This document shows, piece after piece, positions 18,275 through 26,937 of a DNA stretch of 35,756 nucleotides; position 1 is the first letter of the stretch, and the number at the start of each line of letters is the position of its first letter. The translations under genes and the position numbers were made by a program. The notes under the pieces are model-generated. The model did no database searches. It worked only from the letters and a program-made list of their open reading frames with translations, and was not told where the DNA came from. This DNA comes from Curtobacterium flaccumfaciens UCD-AKU (lineage in GTDB: Bacteria > Actinomycetota > Actinomycetes > Actinomycetales > Microbacteriaceae). Where the stretch lies: the NCBI RefSeq assembly GCF_000349565.1, contig NZ_KB714617.1:123482-159237 (forward strand), read 5' to 3'.

Positions 18275-18319
18275 GGAGAACTCCTTCGTTCAGGTGACGC
18301 GCGTTGGAGCGCGACAATG

Positions 18320-18352
18320 ACCCTAGCCGATGCTGCGGACTTTGTCAGCACA
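18320..18352 (-). promoter_or_regulatory. Promoter and operator of the second Gfo/Idh gene (site 3)
   Basis: Minus strand: CTGACA (18348-18343) as -35, 17 bases, TAGGGT (18325-18320) as -10. The -35 is the right end of TGTGCTGACA (18352-18343), which matches TGTSNNGACA. The layout is identical to that at the inositol operon promoter: operator on the -35 and a 17-base spacer. Confidence 0.6.
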
Positions 18353-18362
18353 TGCCGCAACC

Positions 18363-18411
18363 GCCTGGAGGGCCGGTGCCGGTCTCAGGGACCGGCACCG
18401 GGCCTCCAGGC
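18363..18411 (-). terminator. Terminator of the inositol operon
   Basis: A 22-bp stem with one mismatch (18363-18384 with 18390-18411) and a 5-base loop begins about 70 bases after the last gene of the operon. It lies upstream of the promoter of the next gene, so it insulates the two units. Confidence 0.85.
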
Positions 18412-18481
18412 TGGTACGGCAGCGCCCGGGGCGCGACCCCGCGGTTCCGACCGGGGATCGCGCTGCGCAGCTGGTCACGTC

Positions 18482-19594
18482 TCAGTTCGCGGGGACGATG
18501 ATGTCGCGGACCAGGGCATCGAGCTTCGCGTCGGCGTCCAGGAACTGCCGGAGCGTCGTCACGGTCGCACCGAAGCGGTCGAACTCGTCGATGGTCATGC
18601 CGTCCACGTCGTAGCCGCGGGCGAACTCCGGCGTCGCCGCCCGGAGCGCCTCGATGACGTGCACGGGGACCTCGTCGTCGATGGCGTGCGGGCGGAACGG
18701 GAACGCGTTGTCGTTGATGTCCTTCGTCCACTGGAACGGCGGCGAGACGACGAGGTCACCGCCCTGGAACTCGGACCACTGCAGCGCGTTGCGGAACGCG
18801 GCGACCAGCACGCGCGAGCGGAACCCCCGCTCCTGGAAGACGCGGTAGGCGTTCTTCACCGCCGCGACACCGGCCCACTCGAGGATGCCCGGGTCCACCA
18901 TCACGTGGTCACGCTTCACGACGGTCTTCAGCCAGTCGTCGAAGCGGCCGGCCATCAGAGTGACGACGTGGCCGAACTCCTGCTCCGGCTTGCCCTCGGC
19001 AGCACGGCGGTCGAGGGCACGCTCGATGGCTTCGCCCACGGCGACGACCTGCGGCACGGTGAAGGACACCGTGGCGTTGATCGAGACCCCGCGGTAGGCG
19101 GCTTCCTCGATCGCGGCGATGCCGACCTTCGTGGCGGGGATCTTCACGATGATGTTCGGCGCGAGCTGCGAGAACCGCACGGCCTGCTCGACGAGCGCGT
19201 CCTGGTCGCGGTGGAACCGGGGATCGGTCTGCATCGACAGTCGACCGTTGCGGCCGCCGGACGCCTCGAACGCGGGCAGCAGCTGCGCCGCGGCGGCGAT
19301 GGAGAGCTCCTCGACGGCCTTCCAGCCGATCCAGGACTCCCCCGCCGTCGGGTGCTCGGCAGCGATCGCACGGATGCGGGGGACCCAGGTCTCCGGGTCC
19401 TGCTGGATGCAGGTGTACGCGATCACCGGGTTGCATGTCGCCCCGACGGCACCGTACTCGTGGATGGCGGTCGACAGCTCCCGCGGGTCGGCGGAGTCGT
19501 TCCACAGGGCGGTCGGGGTCTGTTCCGCGGCCTGCAGGGTGACGGGACGGGAGTCGGCGTCGGTGGACGCCTGCGTCTCGAGGGTGGTGGTCAT
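18482..19594 (-). CDS. Transaldolase-family protein in the inositol operon
   Basis: A 370-aa TIM-barrel protein of the transaldolase family. The region APNIIVKIPATKVGIAAIEEA holds the Schiff-base lysine (VKIPAT) expected of class I transaldolases, and the N-terminal GAVGATCNPV corresponds to the T-x-NP motif. Several stretches differ from the pentose-phosphate enzyme, so the substrate may not be the usual sugar phosphate. It overlaps iolH by 4 bases (ATGA) and ends the operon just before the terminator. A role in handling a phosphorylated inositol product, or simply in pentose supply, are both possible; I cannot choose. Confidence 0.85.
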   Translation of the reverse strand: MTTTLETQASTDADSRPVTLQAAEQTPTALWNDSADPRELSTAIHEYGAVGATCNPVIAYTCIQQDPETWVPRIRAIAAEHPTAGESWIGWKAVEELSIAAAAQLLPAFEASGGRNGRLSMQTDPRFHRDQDALVEQAVRFSQLAPNIIVKIPATKVGIAAIEEAAYRGVSINATVSFTVPQVVAVGEAIERALDRRAAEGKPEQEFGHVVTLMAGRFDDWLKTVVKRDHVMVDPGILEWAGVAAVKNAYRVFQERGFRSRVLVAAFRNALQWSEFQGGDLVVSPPFQWTKDINDNAFPFRPHAIDDEVPVHVIEALRAATPEFARGYDVDGMTIDEFDRFGATVTTLRQFLDADAKLDALVRDIIVPAN

Positions 19595-20460
19595 CGGTGG
19601 AGTCCCTTCGTGATCGTGTCGAGCTGGAACCGCGACACCGCGTCGGCGTTCTCGTCCTCGGCGAAGACGCTCGAGACCGCGACGGTGTCCGCGCGCGCCG
19701 AGAAACCGACCCGGTCGAGTGCCGCCCAGAAAGCGTCGAAGTCGACGTCCGCCTGGCCGACCGGCAGGTGCTGGTGCACGCGGACCGGGTTGCCGGGCGG
19801 GTTCGTGATGTAGCGCAGGCCGTGCGAGCGACGGTGGTCGTACGCGTCGGCGACGTGGACCAGCTGCAGCGAGTCACCGGCGGCGTCGATGATCTCGTCC
19901 ATGTTGCCGCCGTAGTGGAACGTGTGGCAGGCGACGTACACGAAGCCGACGTGCTTCGAGTTCAGGCCGCGGATCACCCGGAGCGCCTCGAGCCCGTCCT
20001 CGACGAAGTCGTCGGGGTGCGGGTCGATGAGCACCCGGATGCCGGCGTCCTCGATGATCGGCAGCAGTTCCTCCATCGACCGGTAGAACTGGTCCTCGGA
20101 CTCCTCGGCGCGCTCGGGGCGGCCGGAGAACTCCGTGTTGATGGTGTCCACGCCGAGGCGCTTCGTGATCTCGATGACCCGCTTCCACTTCCGCACCGCA
20201 GCCTGTCGGGCGTCCTCGTCCGGGCCCGACCAGCGCAGCACCGGCAGCACGCTCGCCACCTGGACCCCGGCGTCGCGGCAGGCCGCGGCGAACGCGTCGA
20301 CCAGGTCGTCGTCGGCCTTGGGGTGCCGGTAGAAGGGGATGAAGTCCTTGTGCGGGGTGAGCTGCAGGTACTCGTAGCCGAGCTCCGCGACCTTCCGCGG
20401 GAACTCGAGCAACGACAGGTCGTGGTGGAACGGGGTCGGGTCGAGCGCGATCTTCGGCAT
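19591..20460 (-). CDS. iolH: IolH-like sugar phosphate isomerase/epimerase
   Basis: A 289-aa AP-endonuclease-2-type TIM barrel. Metal-site residues are suggested by INTEFSGRP, LIDPHPDDF and VYVACHTFHYGG, with a C-terminal HQHLPVGQADVDF. It resembles IolH proteins from actinobacterial inositol clusters. The exact reaction of IolH is unsettled in the literature I know. It starts 3 bases after iolG ends and overlaps the transaldolase gene by 4 bases, so it is tightly coupled. Confidence 0.85.
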   Translation of the reverse strand: MPKIALDPTPFHHDLSLLEFPRKVAELGYEYLQLTPHKDFIPFYRHPKADDDLVDAFAAACRDAGVQVASVLPVLRWSGPDEDARQAAVRKWKRVIEITKRLGVDTINTEFSGRPERAEESEDQFYRSMEELLPIIEDAGIRVLIDPHPDDFVEDGLEALRVIRGLNSKHVGFVYVACHTFHYGGNMDEIIDAAGDSLQLVHVADAYDHRRSHGLRYITNPPGNPVRVHQHLPVGQADVDFDAFWAALDRVGFSARADTVAVSSVFAEDENADAVSRFQLDTITKGLHR

Positions 20461-20463
20461 CGA

Positions 20464-21537
20464 TCAGGCCCCGGCGAGCGCGGCGGTCGCGTCGCTCGTC
20501 GCGTCGCTCGTCTCGTCGTAGAACGCCGGCTTGGTGACCGCGTACTCGACCACTTCGTGCGCGCCGGACTGCTGGGCCCGGACCGCGACCTCGGCGACGA
20601 CGGATGCGGTGTAGCCGTCCCAGGCACTCGGCCCGTCGATGCCACCGGTCCGGGCAGCGTCGACCCAGCGCTGGACCTCTTCGTCGTAGGCGGCACCGAA
20701 GCGCTCCTTGAAGGACGGCGTGACGCCCTGCGAGGTCGCTCCGGCTGCGACGAGCGAGAGCGACGTGTCGCGGCCGATGTACGCGACACCGGACTCGAAC
20801 ACGGCGTCGGTGGTGACCTGGTAGCCGAACTGGGCGTTGACGTTGATCTCGACGATCGCCATCGTGCCGGACTCGGTGGTGAACAGGACGAACTGCGGCT
20901 CGGGCAGGTCGGCCGGCGCGAGGGAGTTCTTGCGCGGCTTCTTCACCTCGACGCTCGTGATGGCTTCGCCGGTCAGGAACGGGATGATGTCGATCTCGTG
21001 GATCACCGAGTCGTGGATGAGCATCGACTCGCTGAAGTTCGGCGGCGTCGTCGGGTTGCGGTGCGCGTGGTGCAGGGCGAGCAGGGCACCGTTCGCCCCC
21101 GACTCGCGCAGGGCCTTGAGCTCCTGGTACCCGGCGTCGAACCGGCGCATGAAGCCGACCTGGATGACGGGCCGGGCGGCGTGCTGCTGCTCGAGCTCGA
21201 CGATGCGCAGCGAGTCCTCGGCGCTGGTCGTCAGCGGCTTCTCGCACAGGACGGTGAGGCCGCGCTCGAGCGCGGTCACCAGGATCGGCTCGTGCAGGAA
21301 ACCCGGCGTCGCGATGATGACGGCGTCGATCTCGGTCTGCTCGAGCGCCTCGTCGAAGGACGCGGCGGTGATCGCACCGGGCGCCAGGGCGGCTGCCGCA
21401 GCGGCACGGGCCTGGTCGGGCTCGACGACGGCGACGACGTCGGCGTTCGAGATCTTGGCGGTGATGCGGCGGACGTGGTCGGCGCCCATCATGCCGGCGC
21501 CGACGACGGCGACGCGGAGGTTCTGCGTGGTGGTCAT
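20464..21537 (-). CDS. iolG: myo-Inositol 2-dehydrogenase
   Basis: A 357-aa Gfo/Idh/MocA enzyme. It carries the Rossmann signature VAVVGAGMMGADHVRRI, EKP in VLCEKPLTTS, and the catalytic-loop HDSVIHEIDIIPFLTGE characteristic of inositol dehydrogenases. It oxidises myo-inositol to 2-keto-myo-inositol, the first step of the pathway. ATG 21537 follows AGGAGA; the longer frame upstream is a shadow. The C-terminal tail repeats SDAT twice. It lies between iolE and iolH in the same operon. Confidence 0.93.
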   Translation of the reverse strand: MTTTQNLRVAVVGAGMMGADHVRRITAKISNADVVAVVEPDQARAAAAAALAPGAITAASFDEALEQTEIDAVIIATPGFLHEPILVTALERGLTVLCEKPLTTSAEDSLRIVELEQQHAARPVIQVGFMRRFDAGYQELKALRESGANGALLALHHAHRNPTTPPNFSESMLIHDSVIHEIDIIPFLTGEAITSVEVKKPRKNSLAPADLPEPQFVLFTTESGTMAIVEINVNAQFGYQVTTDAVFESGVAYIGRDTSLSLVAAGATSQGVTPSFKERFGAAYDEEVQRWVDAARTGGIDGPSAWDGYTASVVAEVAVRAQQSGAHEVVEYAVTKPAFYDETSDATSDATAALAGA

Positions 21538-21581
21538 GGTGGTGTTCTCCTGGTGGTTGTTGACGCTGCGTGGACGGCGCG

Positions 21582-22535
21582 TCAGGAGGCGCGGGCGGCC
21601 GAGGTCGAGCCGAAGATGTGCTGGAAGGTGCGTTCGGCGATCGGGCCGGGGGCGTCGACGGAGCAGCCGTACATGTCCTGCTCGACGATGCCGAAGACGT
21701 CCGGGTTGATCGCGGCGACGGCCTCGATGATCGGGGCGAGCTCGGGGGTGCCGTGCGGCGGCTCGGTCATGATGCCCTGCGACACCGCGGTCGCGAACGG
21801 CACGTCGTTCTTGAGCACGTCGAACAGCAGGTCGGTGTCGACCTGCTTCAGGTGCAGGTAGCCGATGCGCTCCGGGTGGGCGGCGATGAGCTTGAGGTTG
21901 TCGCCGCCGTAGTAGGCGAAGTGGCCGGTGTCGAGGCAGAGGTTCGTGTACTCGGGGTTCGTGACCTCGAGGAACCGGACGGTCTCCTTGTAGGTGCCGA
22001 CGTGGCTGTCCGCGTGGGTGTGGAACTGCTGGTGGACGCCGTACTCCTCGAGCAGCGCCTTGCCGAGCTGGTCGTGTCCCTTGCCGAGACGCTCCCACTG
22101 CTCGTCGGTGAGCGTGCGCGCCTCGAGCACCTCTTCGGTGGCGTCCGAGCGCCACAGGTCGGGGATCGTCACGAGGTGCTCGGCACCGAGCTTCGCGGCC
22201 AGGCCGGCGACGGCGACGGCCTGGTCCCACGCACGCTGGAACTGGTCCTCGCCCTTGTGGAACCCGGTGAAGACCGTGCCCGCTGACAGCTTGAGCCCGC
22301 GGGACTCGAGCTCGTCGGACAGCTGGGACGGGTCGGTCGGCAGGTACCCGTACGGGCCGAGCTCGATCCACTCGTACCCGGCAGCGGAGGCCTCGTCGAG
22401 GAAGCGCTGCCACGGCACCTGCTTCGGGTCGTCCGGGAACCAGACGCCCCACGAGTCAGGTGCGGTGCCGATGCGGATCGAGGCGGGCGCCGCGTCGGTG
22501 GCGGGGCTGCCGATGGGGGTGGCGGTGTCGGTCAT
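21582..22535 (-). CDS. iolE: Inosose dehydratase (2-keto-myo-inositol dehydratase)
   Basis: A 317-aa TIM barrel of the xylose isomerase-like superfamily. Family motifs are APDSWGVWF near the N-terminus, YEWIELGPYGYLP, HTHADSHVG and CLDTGHFAYYGGD, and VEQDMYG near the C-terminus, which together give the metal-binding residues. It dehydrates 2-keto-myo-inositol to the diketone used by IolD. Usual length and no damage. It lies 33 bases after iolD and 44 before iolG. Confidence 0.95.
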   Translation of the reverse strand: MTDTATPIGSPATDAAPASIRIGTAPDSWGVWFPDDPKQVPWQRFLDEASAAGYEWIELGPYGYLPTDPSQLSDELESRGLKLSAGTVFTGFHKGEDQFQRAWDQAVAVAGLAAKLGAEHLVTIPDLWRSDATEEVLEARTLTDEQWERLGKGHDQLGKALLEEYGVHQQFHTHADSHVGTYKETVRFLEVTNPEYTNLCLDTGHFAYYGGDNLKLIAAHPERIGYLHLKQVDTDLLFDVLKNDVPFATAVSQGIMTEPPHGTPELAPIIEAVAAINPDVFGIVEQDMYGCSVDAPGPIAERTFQHIFGSTSAARAS

Positions 22536-22568
22536 GACGTCGCTGTCGCTTTCTGTCTCGTGAACGGT

Positions 22569-24497
22569 TCAGCCGAGCAGCGGACGCTGCGTGGCGACCT
22601 GCTGCTCGTACTCGGCGCGGGCGGCCTGGGTGCTGGGGAGGGTGGAGGTCTGCGCGACCGGCACGTCCCACCAGCCGTCGCCCTCGGGGGCGTAGACCAG
22701 CGGGTCGGAGTTGATGTGCACCAGGGTGGTGTGGTCGTTCGCCTTCGCCTGACGCAGCGCGGCCTTCAGGTCCTCGATGCTGTCCGGACCGGGCTGCACC
22801 TCGATGACGTCGACGCCGTACGAGCGGGCGTTGGCGGCGAGGTCGACGGGCAGGGGCTCGCCGTTCTCGAACGACTCGGTCTCGTCGAGGTAGCGGTACT
22901 TCGTGCCGAAGCGCTCGGAGCCGACGGTCTCGGACAGGTGCCCGATCGACGCGTACCCGTGGTTCTGGATGAGCACGACGATGATCTTGATGCCCTCGGC
23001 CACGGCGGTGACGAGCTCGGTGTGCAGCATGAGGTAGCTGCCGTCACCGACCATCACGATCGCGTCGCGGTCCGGCGCCCCGCGCCGGACCCCGATGCCG
23101 CCGGCGATCTCGTAGCCCATGCACGAGAACGCGTACTCGACGTGGTACCCGAGCTCGTCGCGCACCCGCCAGAGCTTGTGCAGGTCGCCGGGCAGCGAGC
23201 CCGCCGCCTGGATCACGACGTCGCGCGGGTCGGAGACCGACTGCACGGCGCCGATGATCTCGGGCTGGCCGGGCAGGTCCGCGCCGGACGGCGCGAACGC
23301 GCCGTCGACGGCGGCGTCCCACGCCGCCTTCAGCGAGGCGATCTCGGAGGCGTAGCCGGGCTCGACGACGTACGCCGTGTCCGACGTGAGCGACTCGGTC
23401 AGGGCGACCAGGGCCTCCCGGGCGTCCGCGATCAGCGGCAGCTGCGATCCGTGCTTGTAGGCGTCGAACGCGGCCACGTTGACGTTGACGAACGTGACGT
23501 CGGGGTTCTGGAACGCCGTGCGCGACGCCGTGGTGAAGTCGCTGTAGCGGGTGCCGATCCCGATGACGACGTCGGCCTGGGCGGCGATCGCGTTGGCGGC
23601 GGCGGTGCCGGTCGCGCCGATCCCGCCGAGGTACTGCGGGTGGTCCCAGACCAGGGACCCGCCGCCGGCCTGCGACGTGCCGACCGGGATCCCCGTGGCC
23701 TCGACGAAGGCACGGAGCTCGTCGGCGGCGTCGGAGTACAGGACCCCGCCGCCGGCCACGATGACCGGACGCCGGCCGGCACGGATCGCGGCCACGGCAC
23801 GCTCGAGCGGGCCACGCTCGGGCAGCGGACGGCGGATGTGCCACTCACGCGGCTGCAGGAACGCGACGGGCACGTCGAACTCCTCGGCCTGGACGTCCTC
23901 GGGCAGGGCGATCGTCACCGCACCGGTCTCGGCCGGGTCGGTCAGGACCCGCATCGCGGCGAGCGCGATCGAGAACAGCTGCTCCGGACGCTCCACGCGG
24001 TCGAAGTAGCGCGACAGCGGACGGAAGGCGTCGGTGACCTGCAACGACGTGTCGTGCGGCAGCTCGATCTGCTGGAGCACCGGGTCGGTGGTGCGCGTGG
24101 CGAAGGTGTCCGACGGCAGGAGCAGTGCCGGCAACCGGTTCGTCGTGGCGAGTGCTGCGGCGGTCAGCATGTTGGCGGCACCCGGGCCCACAGACGCGGT
24201 CGACGCGAACGTCGCACGGCGGCGGTGCATGCGGGCGAAGCCGACGGCCTCGTGCACCATCGCCTGCTCGTTGCGGGCCTGGTGGTACGGCAGCAACCCG
24301 GGCTGCTCGACGTGGAGCTGCTTGATCGCCTGACCGACCCCGGCGACGTTGCCGTGCCCGAAGATGCCGAAGATCCCCGGGATGGTGCGTTCACGGAAGT
24401 CACCGTCGACGGTCCACTGGTTGGCCAGGAACTCGACGAGTGCCTGGCCGACGGTCATCCGACGCGTCGCGCCGGCCTGGCGCGTGGTGGTGGTCAC
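22569..24497 (-). CDS. iolD: 3D-(3,5/4)-trihydroxycyclohexane-1,2-dione hydrolase
   Basis: A 642-aa thiamine diphosphate enzyme that opens the inositol-derived ring to 5-deoxyglucuronate. The three ThDP-enzyme domains are present: N-terminal Pyr domain with FGIFGHGNVAGVG, a central domain, and a C-terminal PP domain with the GDG...N cofactor motif in VGDGSYLMLHTELV and QNHGYASIG. GTG 24497 is the start: it overlaps the iolB stop (GTGA) and has AAGGAGG 5-6 bases upstream inside iolB. The longer frame starting at 24548 would lie in iolB. Confidence 0.96.
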   Translation of the reverse strand: MTTTTRQAGATRRMTVGQALVEFLANQWTVDGDFRERTIPGIFGIFGHGNVAGVGQAIKQLHVEQPGLLPYHQARNEQAMVHEAVGFARMHRRRATFASTASVGPGAANMLTAAALATTNRLPALLLPSDTFATRTTDPVLQQIELPHDTSLQVTDAFRPLSRYFDRVERPEQLFSIALAAMRVLTDPAETGAVTIALPEDVQAEEFDVPVAFLQPREWHIRRPLPERGPLERAVAAIRAGRRPVIVAGGGVLYSDAADELRAFVEATGIPVGTSQAGGGSLVWDHPQYLGGIGATGTAAANAIAAQADVVIGIGTRYSDFTTASRTAFQNPDVTFVNVNVAAFDAYKHGSQLPLIADAREALVALTESLTSDTAYVVEPGYASEIASLKAAWDAAVDGAFAPSGADLPGQPEIIGAVQSVSDPRDVVIQAAGSLPGDLHKLWRVRDELGYHVEYAFSCMGYEIAGGIGVRRGAPDRDAIVMVGDGSYLMLHTELVTAVAEGIKIIVVLIQNHGYASIGHLSETVGSERFGTKYRYLDETESFENGEPLPVDLAANARSYGVDVIEVQPGPDSIEDLKAALRQAKANDHTTLVHINSDPLVYAPEGDGWWDVPVAQTSTLPSTQAARAEYEQQVATQRPLLG

Positions 24498-25417
24498 GCG
24501 TCCTCCTTCTGGTAGGGCAGGCGCGGGTCGAGCTGCTCGCTCTCCCACGCCCGGCGGACCCAGCCGTGGGCCGGGTCGTCGGTGATGTTCCAGACGCGCT
24601 CCGGGTCGGGCCCGGCCATCACGTTCAGGTAGTACATGTCGTAGCCGGGAGCGGCGACCGCGGGTCCGTGCCAGCCGTAGGGCACCAGAGCGACGTCACC
24701 GGTGCGGACCTGCCGGAACTCGTCGATGGCGCGGTCGTCCGAGGCGTAGGTGCGGTGCAGGGCGAACGGGTCTGCGGCCTCGGGAGTGATCGACTCGAGC
24801 CCGCGGGACACCGCTGCCTCGTAGTAGTAGATCTCTTCCAGGTTGGACTCCGACCCGGGCACGTTCGTGTCGTGCTTGTGCGGCGGGTACGACGACCAGT
24901 TGCCGGCCGGCGTGATCACTTCGCACACGATGAACTTGACGGCGTCGAGCGCGGCCGGGGTGCCGAAGTTGTGCACCTGGCGGCTCGACTGCCCGGCGCC
25001 GCGGAGCTCCACCGGCACGTCCGGCCGGGCCACGTACGTGGTCGGCTTGACGATGTCCGTGGGGGCTTCCGCGACGGCGAACCGACCGTCGCCGGTGATG
25101 GTGGCCGCGGAACCGGAGCCCAGGTACAGGACGTCGCTGGGACCGTCGAAGACGCTCCCCCGCCCCTGCAGGTCCTGCTCGCCGTCACCGGCGGCGCCCG
25201 AGTGGGTCACGTGGAACGACCCGGCGAGCGGCACGATGATGCGCTCCACGGCGTCGGCGGGGAGGCGCAGCTCGCCCCCGTCGGCCACCGCGCCGGTCCG
25301 GAGCCCGGTGTGCGCCCATCCCTCGATGCGTCCGTCGACGACGTCGGTCCAGCCCGCTTCGGGCCGGGAGCCGGCCGGGATGAACCACTGGTCGTGCTGG
25401 TGCTGTTCGTTCGCCAT
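24494..25417 (-). CDS. iolB: 5-Deoxy-glucuronate isomerase
   Basis: A 307-aa bicupin (KduI/IolB family) that isomerises 5-deoxy-glucuronate to 5-dehydro-2-deoxy-gluconate. The metal site SSYPPHKHD and the second-cupin segment VPYGWHGPAVAAPGYDMYYLNVMAGP are clear. ATG 25417 is chosen (MANEQHQ), 8 bases after the iolA stop. There is no strong Shine-Dalgarno, so translation is probably coupled to iolA. It overlaps iolD by 4 bases. Confidence 0.95.
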   Translation of the reverse strand: MANEQHQHDQWFIPAGSRPEAGWTDVVDGRIEGWAHTGLRTGAVADGGELRLPADAVERIIVPLAGSFHVTHSGAAGDGEQDLQGRGSVFDGPSDVLYLGSGSAATITGDGRFAVAEAPTDIVKPTTYVARPDVPVELRGAGQSSRQVHNFGTPAALDAVKFIVCEVITPAGNWSSYPPHKHDTNVPGSESNLEEIYYYEAAVSRGLESITPEAADPFALHRTYASDDRAIDEFRQVRTGDVALVPYGWHGPAVAAPGYDMYYLNVMAGPDPERVWNITDDPAHGWVRRAWESEQLDPRLPYQKEDA

Positions 25418-25425
25418 GCTGCGGC

Positions 25426-26937
25426 TCAGTCGTTCGACGGGAAGCCGAGGTTGATGCCGCCGTGCGACGGGTCGAGCCACCGGCTCGTGATCGCCTTCTG
25501 GCGGGTGAAGAAGCTCACGCCGTCGGCCCCGTACGCCTTGTGGTCACCGAACAGCGAGTTCTTCCAGCCACCGAACGAGTAGTAGGCGACGGGCACCGGG
25601 ATCGGGACGTTGATGCCGATCATGCCGACCTGCACGTCGCGCTGGAACCGTCGGGCTGCGCCGCCGTCGTTCGTGAAGATGGCGGTGCCGTTGCCGTACG
25701 CGCCGGAGTTGATGAGCTCGAGGCCCTCTTCGTAGGTGGCGACGCGCACGACGCTCAGCACCGGACCGAAGATCTCCTCGGTGTAGACGCGGCTGGTGGT
25801 GGGCACCTGGTCGATCAGCGTCGGGCCCAGCCAGAAGCCGTTCTCGTCGCCGTCGGGTCGGACGGTGCGTCCGTCCACCACAACCACCGCACCGTCCTGC
25901 TCTGCGACCTCGATGTACGAGGCGACCTTGTCACGGTGCTGCTTCGTGACGAGCGGCCCCATGTCGCACCCGCGACGACCGTCGCCGATGCGCAGGGTGG
26001 CCGCGCGGTCCTTGATCTTCTGGATGAGCTCATCGGCCACCGGCTCGACGGCGACGACGACCGAGATCGCCATGCAGCGTTCACCGGCCGAACCGAAGCC
26101 CGCGTTGATCGCGTTGTCGGCGACCAGGTCGAGGTCGGCGTCGGGCAGGACGAGCATGTGGTTCTTCGCGCCGCCGAGGGCCTGCACGCGCTTGCCGTGC
26201 TTCGTGCCGGTCTCGTAGACGTACTGCGCGATGGGCGTGGAGCCGACGAACGAGATCGACTCGACGTCGTCGCTGGTGAGCAGACCGTCGACGGACAGCT
26301 TGTCGCCGTTGAGCACGTTGAAGACGCCGTCGGGCAGCCCGGCCTCCTTGAACTTCTCGGCGAGCCAGATGGCGGCCGACGGGTCCTTCTCGCTCGGCTT
26401 CAGCACGACGGTGTTGCCAGCGGCGATCGCGATCGGCAGGAACCAGAGCGGCACCATCGCGGGGAAGTTGAAGGGGCTGATGATGCCCACGACGCCGAGC
26501 GGCTGGCGGATCGAGTAGACGTCGATGCCGGTCGAGACCTGGTCGGAGAACTCGCCCTTCATCAGGCTCGGGATGTTGGTGGCGAGCTCCACGACCTCTT
26601 GCCCACGGGCGATCTCCCCCATGGCGTCGTCGATGACCTTGCCGTGCTCGCTCGTGATGATCTCGGCCAGCTCGGCCTTGTCGCGGTTCAGGATCTCGCG
26701 GAACGAGAACAGGATCGCCTGGCGCTTGGCCAGCGACAGGTTGCTCCAGCCGGGGAACGCCGCCTTGGCGCTGCCGATGGCCGCCTGGATCTCGGACTCG
26801 TCGGCCAGCGCGACCTGCTTGGTCGCGACGCCCAGCGCCGGGTCGTACACCGGTGCCGTCCGCCCCGACGAGGACGGGACGCGAGCCCCGTCGATCCAGT
26901 GCCCGACGGTGGTGGTGGTCGTGTCGGTGAGCGTCAT
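25426..26937 (-). CDS. iolA: Methylmalonate-semialdehyde dehydrogenase (CoA-acylating)
   Basis: A 503-aa aldehyde dehydrogenase (MmsA/IolA type) that turns malonic semialdehyde into acetyl-CoA and CO2, the last step of the pathway. The catalytic cysteine lies in GSAGERCMAISV, the hallmark MMSDH sequence; the ENTVVLKPSEKDPSAA cofactor region and the C-terminal SFGGWKNSLFGD follow. The start ATG 26937 overlaps the aldolase stop by 4 bases (ATGA). It could also serve valine catabolism, but its place inside the operon favours inositol. Confidence 0.96.
   Translation of the reverse strand: MTLTDTTTTTVGHWIDGARVPSSSGRTAPVYDPALGVATKQVALADESEIQAAIGSAKAAFPGWSNLSLAKRQAILFSFREILNRDKAELAEIITSEHGKVIDDAMGEIARGQEVVELATNIPSLMKGEFSDQVSTGIDVYSIRQPLGVVGIISPFNFPAMVPLWFLPIAIAAGNTVVLKPSEKDPSAAIWLAEKFKEAGLPDGVFNVLNGDKLSVDGLLTSDDVESISFVGSTPIAQYVYETGTKHGKRVQALGGAKNHMLVLPDADLDLVADNAINAGFGSAGERCMAISVVVAVEPVADELIQKIKDRAATLRIGDGRRGCDMGPLVTKQHRDKVASYIEVAEQDGAVVVVDGRTVRPDGDENGFWLGPTLIDQVPTTSRVYTEEIFGPVLSVVRVATYEEGLELINSGAYGNGTAIFTNDGGAARRFQRDVQVGMIGINVPIPVPVAYYSFGGWKNSLFGDHKAYGADGVSFFTRQKAITSRWLDPSHGGINLGFPSND

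Noticed and set aside
20464..22452. 662-codon frame that would join iolE and iolG
   Set aside because: The first 300 codons are antisense-like low complexity; the iolG start at 21537 has a clear ribosome-binding site and homologous N-terminus.
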